Shown here in pieces: positions 18,753-23,878 of a stretch of 23,878 nt of DNA. Position numbers and translations under genes: made by a program. Positions within the stretch are counted from its first letter, which is position 1; every line of letters starts with the position of its first letter. This stretch comes from a virus, in the IMG/VR virus record IMGVR_UViG_3300030106_004869, positions 1,290 through 25,167 of that record. One strand, 5' to 3'. A model generated the notes under the pieces. The model worked only from the letters and a program-made list of their open reading frames with translations, had not been told where the DNA came from and ran no database searches.

Positions 18753-20312
18753 ATGAATTTAGAATTAGTACAGAAATTTAAAAATATTTTTACCGGCTTG
18801 GATAGAGCTCATGGTGTATTTGAGAAATCAAATGAACCGCAGAACGGTAAAAAAGTAGAGGCGAGGATGAAAACTGTCCATGAGCCGCCGACCATTGAAA
18901 AATTTCAATTACATCTTAAAGGCGAATATCCCGGCATGGGAATCGTACCCATAGATGATAACAACCAATGTTTATTTGGTGCAATTGACATAGATGTTTA
19001 TCCCTTAGATCACAAGGCACTACAAAAAAAGATTAAAGATAAAAAGTTTCCATTAGTGATGTGCTTATCAAAAAGTGGAGGAGCACATTTATATATGTTT
19101 ATGGAAAAAAAATTTACTGCAAAAGAGGTACAGTTAAAGTTAAGTGAGATTGCAACAGCTTTAGGTTACCCGAGTGCCGAGGTATTTCCAAAACAAATAG
19201 AATTGTTTGTAAAAGAGGGTGAAGAAAAAAGAGATACGGGTAGTTGGATTAATTTACCTTATCATGGGCGTAATAGGTATGCATTGAATGATGACGGGTC
19301 AGCAGCCTCTCTTGAACAGTTTTTTAAACTTCATGAAAAATATTTAGTATCTGACTTAAAAAAAATTAAAACTGATTTTAAAAATGAAATAATAAAAGAT
19401 GGGCCGCCCTGTCTTCAAATTTTAACTGAAGAGGGAATACAAGAGGGCGGTAGAAATAATGCGTTATTTAATGTTGGGGTTTACTATCGTAAGTTTGACC
19501 CCGATAATTATAAAAATCTTATTGAGGACTATAATCGTCAGTATATTCAGCCTCCTTTAAAATCTGACGAGGTTTTAGTAATCATTAAGCAGGTGTTCCA
19601 AAGCGATAGCAATGGTGCGCCTAGGTATTCTTACAGATGTACTCAGCCTCCAATTGAATCTCTGTGTAATAAGAGGCTCTGTAAGAAGAGAAAGTACGGG
19701 GTGGGTGGGGAAAATGACCGCGAACACCCTGTATACTCTGATCTCAAAGTATACAAATCCGATCCACCTCGTTACTTTCTAAATGTAGATGACAGAAGAA
19801 TAGAATTAGGTTCAACAGAGGATTTAATGACCCATAAAAAAGTTATTCAGGCTTGCATTGAACAGTTAAATAAAGGCATACCAAACATGGCCCTTAATGA
19901 TTGGAACCAAGCATATACAGAATTATTAGAAAATATTTCAATTGACTATCCTCCAGTAGAAGTAACAAAAAAAGGAGAATTTAGAGAGTTATTAGAAGAG
20001 TTTATTTTACATCAAGGTGAAGCTGTAAGCATAGAGGATATTTTTTTAGGAAAATCTTACACTGAGGATGGTTTCACTTACTTCGCCTTAAAAGATTTAA
20101 TGGATCATTTAAAAAGAAATGATTTCAAAGAATCAAGATCATGGGTAACGGTAAGGCTAAGAGAAGAGTATGACGCGGAGGATTTAACTAGAAGAATTAA
20201 AAAAGTAAAAGTTAGACTTTGGAAAATAAAAGAAATTTTATCTGAAGATTTAGAATTAGATGTCCCGGATATGAAAAGACCCGAGGTTAATGATGAGGAT
20301 ATACCGTTTTGA
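18753..20312 (+). CDS. Archaeo-eukaryotic-type primase with SSB-like C-terminal tail
   Basis: A 519-aa protein. The AEP catalytic signature is present: FGAIDIDVY (D79, D81), LSKSGGAHLY at 105-114 (S-x-S-G-G-x-H) and SWINLPYHG at 164-172. Residues ~285-305 hold CTQPPIESLCNKRLCKKR, a cysteine-rich motif I recall from phage AEP primases that probably binds zinc. The protein ends NDEDIPF, nearly identical to the SSB C-terminal D-D-D-I-P-F. It makes primers for the polymerase two genes downstream. GGAGG five bases before the ATG. The TGA overlaps the helicase TTG start. Confidence 0.85.
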   Translation: MNLELVQKFKNIFTGLDRAHGVFEKSNEPQNGKKVEARMKTVHEPPTIEKFQLHLKGEYPGMGIVPIDDNNQCLFGAIDIDVYPLDHKALQKKIKDKKFPLVMCLSKSGGAHLYMFMEKKFTAKEVQLKLSEIATALGYPSAEVFPKQIELFVKEGEEKRDTGSWINLPYHGRNRYALNDDGSAASLEQFFKLHEKYLVSDLKKIKTDFKNEIIKDGPPCLQILTEEGIQEGGRNNALFNVGVYYRKFDPDNYKNLIEDYNRQYIQPPLKSDEVLVIIKQVFQSDSNGAPRYSYRCTQPPIESLCNKRLCKKRKYGVGGENDREHPVYSDLKVYKSDPPRYFLNVDDRRIELGSTEDLMTHKKVIQACIEQLNKGIPNMALNDWNQAYTELLENISIDYPPVEVTKKGEFRELLEEFILHQGEAVSIEDIFLGKSYTEDGFTYFALKDLMDHLKRNDFKESRSWVTVRLREEYDAEDLTRRIKKVKVRLWKIKEILSEDLELDVPDMKRPEVNDEDIPF

Positions 20313-21895
20313 GTAAACCCATAGTTGTCATTGGTCCTCCGGGCACAGGAAAAACTACTTTTATTTTAAATAAAATAGAAGAATACATACAACAAGAAAT
20401 AAAAATAGATGAGATCGCTTTCTTTTCTTTTTCAAATAAAGCAGTTGATGAGGCAAAACAACGAGCCGCGGACCGCTTTAAAATACCAATGAATCAATTA
20501 GAAAACTTCTCTACATTACACTCTTTTGCACTTCGTCAAATGAGTTTATCGAGAGAATATATAATGAGTAAAAATGATTGGAGGAACATATCAAATGTAC
20601 TTAGGATTAATATTAATGTCAGTAATGACGATGACAGTTTTTTTAATTCATATGATGAAAAATATATACATCTTATAGAAAAAGCTAAAAGAAGGGACAT
20701 ACCCTTAGATGATGCTTGGGCCATGTTTGCTCAAAATATAGTAAAACATAAATTAGATTACATAGCTAAAGGACTTCAGGAATATAAAGATTATGGTTAT
20801 GAAAATTTTACTGATGGAGTTACGGGTTTTTTAGTAAAAGATGTTGGTCCAAAAAAAGATTTTACTGATTTAATTAGTGACTATGTAAAGAGTGATAGAG
20901 TAAAAGAATTTAAAGTAGTTTTCTTTGATGAAGCTCAAGATATGTCTACTATTCAATGGAAGATGGCTGAAAAAATTTGGAGCGCATCTGAGGTTTCATA
21001 TATAGCAATGGACCCTAATCAAGCTATTTATACCTGGGCAGACGCTGATGTGTCAAAGTCGTTAGAGGTTAAAGAGCAGGCGGATGAGCTGATTGTTTTA
21101 GATGAATCAAAAAGAGTTCCTAGAAAAGTTTGGGAGATTGTTAATCGTGTTGAGGAGCAAATAAATGATTCAAAAGACATTGAATGGAGACCCGCACAAA
21201 GAGACGGCAATGTTGAGTTTATAAAAAATTTTTATCATTTAAACATGTCAGAGAGTTCTTGGCTTATTATGGGACGCACAAGAACAATAAGAGAAGATTT
21301 AGAAGAAATGTTGGTTAAGAAAAATGTTTTTTTTAGAGTTAAAATGAGAGATAATAAGTATAGATATTCGATAAAATCACAAGAGAGAAATGCAATATTG
21401 TCTTGGAAAGATCTCACTATTTATAAAAATTCTATTTCACTTAAGATGGTTGAAAACATGTACAAAGTTCTGGGTAAGGATTTTGTTACTAGAGGTTTTA
21501 AAAAAATTGTTTCAGAGCAGAGAAAAGCTTTGCCTGATAAAAAAGTTTCCTTTGATGAATTAAAACAAGACTATGGATTAGTTGCAGAAATAAGTCAGTC
21601 ATGGGTAGATGTTATGACAACGTTAAATACAGAGACAAGGGCTTATTTAGAAAACTTAGAATCAAGGGGAGAGGATATAGGTAGAGAACCAAGAATTACT
21701 TTATCTACAATACATCAGCAAAAAGGCGGGGAAGCTGATAATGTTATTGTTTCTTTAGATATAGGTAAAATGGCCTATGATGATTATAAGAAAAATCCAA
21801 TAAGTGAACATCGACTTTTTTATGTCGCCTTTTCGAGAGCAAAAGAAAATCTTTATATAATGACACCAACGAGTAAGGAGGCATATAGAGTATGA
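20309..21895 (+). CDS. Superfamily 1 DNA helicase (UvrD/Dda-like)
   Basis: A 528-aa protein with all expected motifs: GPPGTGKTT at 9-17 (motif I), FSFSNKAVDEA around 40-49 (Ia), DEAQD at 207-211 (II), AMDPNQAIYTWADAD around 233-247 (III), ESKRVPRKVW (IV), LSTIHQQKGGEADNV (V) and YVAFSRAKENLY (VI). It would unwind duplex DNA at the phage replication fork. It starts with a TTG that overlaps the primase stop (TTGA), with GAGG ~10 nt upstream, so its level is tied to primase translation. It overlaps the polymerase gene by ATGA. Confidence 0.9.
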   Translation: MSKPIVVIGPPGTGKTTFILNKIEEYIQQEIKIDEIAFFSFSNKAVDEAKQRAADRFKIPMNQLENFSTLHSFALRQMSLSREYIMSKNDWRNISNVLRININVSNDDDSFFNSYDEKYIHLIEKAKRRDIPLDDAWAMFAQNIVKHKLDYIAKGLQEYKDYGYENFTDGVTGFLVKDVGPKKDFTDLISDYVKSDRVKEFKVVFFDEAQDMSTIQWKMAEKIWSASEVSYIAMDPNQAIYTWADADVSKSLEVKEQADELIVLDESKRVPRKVWEIVNRVEEQINDSKDIEWRPAQRDGNVEFIKNFYHLNMSESSWLIMGRTRTIREDLEEMLVKKNVFFRVKMRDNKYRYSIKSQERNAILSWKDLTIYKNSISLKMVENMYKVLGKDFVTRGFKKIVSEQRKALPDKKVSFDELKQDYGLVAEISQSWVDVMTTLNTETRAYLENLESRGEDIGREPRITLSTIHQQKGGEADNVIVSLDIGKMAYDDYKKNPISEHRLFYVAFSRAKENLYIMTPTSKEAYRV

Positions 21896-23769
21896 ATAAG
21901 CAAATAGGAATATTTAAACCTAAATCAGAGTGGTTACCCCCACAAGAATTTAAAGATATAAAAGATGCAAAAAGAATTGCTATTGACTTAGAAACAAAAG
22001 ATCCCGGTATATCTGAGAGAGGCCCAGGTTGGGCTACTAATGATGGACATATTATCGGTGTCGCTGTGGCTGTTGATGGTTGGGAGGGATATTATCCCAT
22101 TCGACATGAGAATAGTTTTAATTTTGATCCTATAGTAACTTTGGATTGGTTGAAAGAAATGCTGTCTACTGATTGTGATAAGATAGCTCATAATGCAACA
22201 TATGATTTTGGCTGGTTGCAAGCTGAAGGAGTTAGTTGGAACGGTAGAATTATTGATACAATGATTGCTGCTCCTTTAGTAGATGAGAACAAATTTAGTT
22301 ATTCCTTAAACGCTCTAGCAAAAGAATATTTAGTGGATAAAAAATCAGATTGGGCTTTGTATGAAGCTGCAGCACAATTTGGTGTCGATGCTAAATCAGA
22401 GATGTATAAAATGCCAGCAACATTTGTAGGAGAATACGCAGAGCAAGATGCGGCCCTTTGTTTACGTTTATGGGATCGCTTACAAGAAGAGATAACTAAA
22501 AATGATTTACAAACTGTTTTAGATTTAGAATTAGACTTACTACCTATTTTGATAGAAATGAGAATGAAAGGAGTAAGGGTTGATCTTGAAGCTGTGGAAA
22601 AAGCTGAGAGAGATTTGATTAAAAGAGAAAACAAACTCTTAGGTTTTATTAGAAATCAAACTGGAATGAAGTGTGATATTTGGGCTGCTAGGTCCATAGA
22701 GGAGATTTTTAAGGGATGTAAAATAGACTACCCTAAGACAGAAAAAGGTAATCCTAGTTTCACCAAAAGTTTTTTAGAAAATCACCCGCACAAAATTCCA
22801 AAAGCAATTGTTGAGGCTAGGAGTTATAACAAAGCCAGGGGAACTTTTACTAATATGATTAATAAATTTAATTATAAAGGTAGAATCCATGCAAACATAA
22901 ACCAATTACGTAGTGATAGTGGCGGCACTGTTACAGGAAGGTTTAGTTATAACAATCCAAACTTACAACAAATCCCCGCTAAAGACTCAGTAGAAGCTGA
23001 ATTAAAAATCGGAACTTTAATTAGGAGCTTGTTTTTGCCTGAAGAGGGTGAAGAGTGGGGTTCATTTGATTATTCTCAGCAAGAGCCGCGTTTGGTGGTC
23101 CACTATGCGAATAAAGTTGGACTTGACGGATCAAAAAAGCTTTTAGAGGCATATAGAGACGATAAAAACACCGACTTTCATACGATCATGGCCGAGATTG
23201 CAAATATCCCACGTAAGAGCGCTAAAACCATAAATTTAGGACTTTTTTATGGAATGGGGGTCGGAAAACTGTCAGATCAGCTAGGTATTGATCCTGATGA
23301 AGCAAAATCTTTAATTAATCAATACAATGAGAGAGTGCCTTTCGTTAGACAATTAGCAGACAAGGTTTCAGATCATGCGCAACGAAAAGGGAGAGTGAGG
23401 ACTGTTTTAGGTAGGCAATGCCGTTTTGATTTATGGGAACCTAAAAGTTTTGGGGCACATAAGGCTTACCCCTATGAAAAAGCAGTTGAAGAATATGGAA
23501 GTAACATTGGACTTAAACGTGCAGGGACTTATAAAGCTTTGAATAGGTTGATTCAAGGATCAGCCGCAGATCAAATAAAAAAAGCTATGGTGGAGCTCTA
23601 CAAAGAGGGAATAATTCCTATGATACAAATTCATGACGAATTAGCAATAAGTATGGAAAATGAAGATAAAAAAGATAAAATAATTGAAATTATGGAAAAT
23701 TGTTTGGAGATGGAAATACCCTCTAAAGTCGACTTAGCGATAGGTAACAATTGGGGAGAGGCTAAGTGA
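21892..23769 (+). CDS. polA: Family A DNA polymerase (T7-like, with 3'-5' exonuclease)
   Basis: A 625-aa replicative polymerase lacking a 5'-3' nuclease domain. Exonuclease motifs: AIDLETKD (D32, E34), HNATYDFGWL (N101, D105) and YAEQD (Y182, D186), so proofreading should be active. Polymerase motifs: FDYSQQEPR (motif A, D393), RKSAKTINLGLFYG (motif B, R441, K445) and IQIHDEL (motif C, H581 D582 E583). The residue equivalent to E. coli Pol I Phe762 is Leu449, the variant reported in viral ecology to associate with slower or temperate lifestyles. GGAGG lies ~10 nt upstream; the start overlaps the helicase stop. Confidence 0.95.
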   Translation: MNKQIGIFKPKSEWLPPQEFKDIKDAKRIAIDLETKDPGISERGPGWATNDGHIIGVAVAVDGWEGYYPIRHENSFNFDPIVTLDWLKEMLSTDCDKIAHNATYDFGWLQAEGVSWNGRIIDTMIAAPLVDENKFSYSLNALAKEYLVDKKSDWALYEAAAQFGVDAKSEMYKMPATFVGEYAEQDAALCLRLWDRLQEEITKNDLQTVLDLELDLLPILIEMRMKGVRVDLEAVEKAERDLIKRENKLLGFIRNQTGMKCDIWAARSIEEIFKGCKIDYPKTEKGNPSFTKSFLENHPHKIPKAIVEARSYNKARGTFTNMINKFNYKGRIHANINQLRSDSGGTVTGRFSYNNPNLQQIPAKDSVEAELKIGTLIRSLFLPEEGEEWGSFDYSQQEPRLVVHYANKVGLDGSKKLLEAYRDDKNTDFHTIMAEIANIPRKSAKTINLGLFYGMGVGKLSDQLGIDPDEAKSLINQYNERVPFVRQLADKVSDHAQRKGRVRTVLGRQCRFDLWEPKSFGAHKAYPYEKAVEEYGSNIGLKRAGTYKALNRLIQGSAADQIKKAMVELYKEGIIPMIQIHDELAISMENEDKKDKIIEIMENCLEMEIPSKVDLAIGNNWGEAK

Positions 23770-23878
23770 GTGATTTAAGAAACAAGAGGAGCAAATATTT
23801 GAGTGTTGTAGCTGGTGTGCCATTAAATATGATCAACAATGCTATTAAAGAGATAGCTAAAACACGTAAAGTGTTAAA
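23766..23878 (+). CDS. Gene downstream of polA, 5' part only
   Basis: An open frame to the window edge. A GTG at 23766 overlaps the polA stop (GTGA) and reads MSDLRNKRSKYLSVVAGVPL (GTG shown as M). An in-frame TTG at 23799 with AGAGGAG seven bases upstream is a better-supported start. Only 37 codons are visible, and no domain can be named. Confidence 0.5.
   Translation, partial: MSDLRNKRSKYLSVVAGVPLNMINNAIKEIAKTRKVL

Overview
This window is part of an AT-rich double-stranded DNA phage genome, most likely a marine tailed phage. The supporting genes are a portal, both terminase subunits, an archaeo-eukaryotic-type primase, an SSB-like protein, a UvrD/Dda-like helicase and a T7-like family A DNA polymerase. 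The genes are small, densely overlapping and full of hypothetical families typical of uncultured marine phage contigs. The host cannot be read from the sequence; a marine alphaproteobacterium is a reasonable guess.

Layout. (1) 1-8396, leftward: packaging and structure, in transcription order a PD-(D/E)xK nuclease, TerL, TerS, an 85-aa protein, a 1024-aa protein with a ParB-like motif, the portal and the start of a small basic protein. (2) 8397-9394: about 1 kb without genes, between divergent blocks, rich in inverted repeats and operator-like motifs. It ends in a promoter (TTGACA-16-TATCTT) and a roughly 200-nt leader. (3) 9395-12275, rightward: eleven small genes of unknown function, mostly in cassettes. 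(4) 12276-12795: a strong candidate structured RNA with its own promoter, a 13-bp closing helix and a UUCG intrinsic terminator. (5) 12796-13246, rightward: three tiny genes. (6) 13256-16438, leftward: a small protein, a second PD-(D/E)xK nuclease, a 93-aa protein, a methyltransferase, a 55-aa linker protein and an SNF2-like helicase. (7) 16470-23878, rightward: the replication operon, with nearly every gene overlapping or abutting the next.

The most striking system lies in parts 2 and 3. The leader contains a complete type I hammerhead ribozyme (9303-9385): CUGAUGA, a 4-bp stem II, GAAA, a stem III closed by a GC-rich hairpin, and cleavage predicted after GUGUC at 9373. Its cleavage-site sequence, GUGUC|UAURGC, recurs before six further transcription-unit-like cassettes (about 9603, 10110, 10267, 10677, 10881, 11729) and in degenerate form at 12738. 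None of these sites has its own catalytic core. Each is preceded by a hairpin (a would-be protected 3' end) and, in all but one case, followed by a covarying 5-6-bp hairpin that presents the Shine-Dalgarno sequence in its loop (a would-be protected 5' end).

The single ribozyme's arms (CUCC...GCUAUA and ACAC) can pair with every site, using G-U pairs where the sites vary. I therefore propose that one hammerhead, acting in cis on its own site and in trans or at a distance on the others, segments a polycistronic early RNA into separately stabilised mRNAs. The first cleavage site and the repeat are seen directly. The trans activity is inference.
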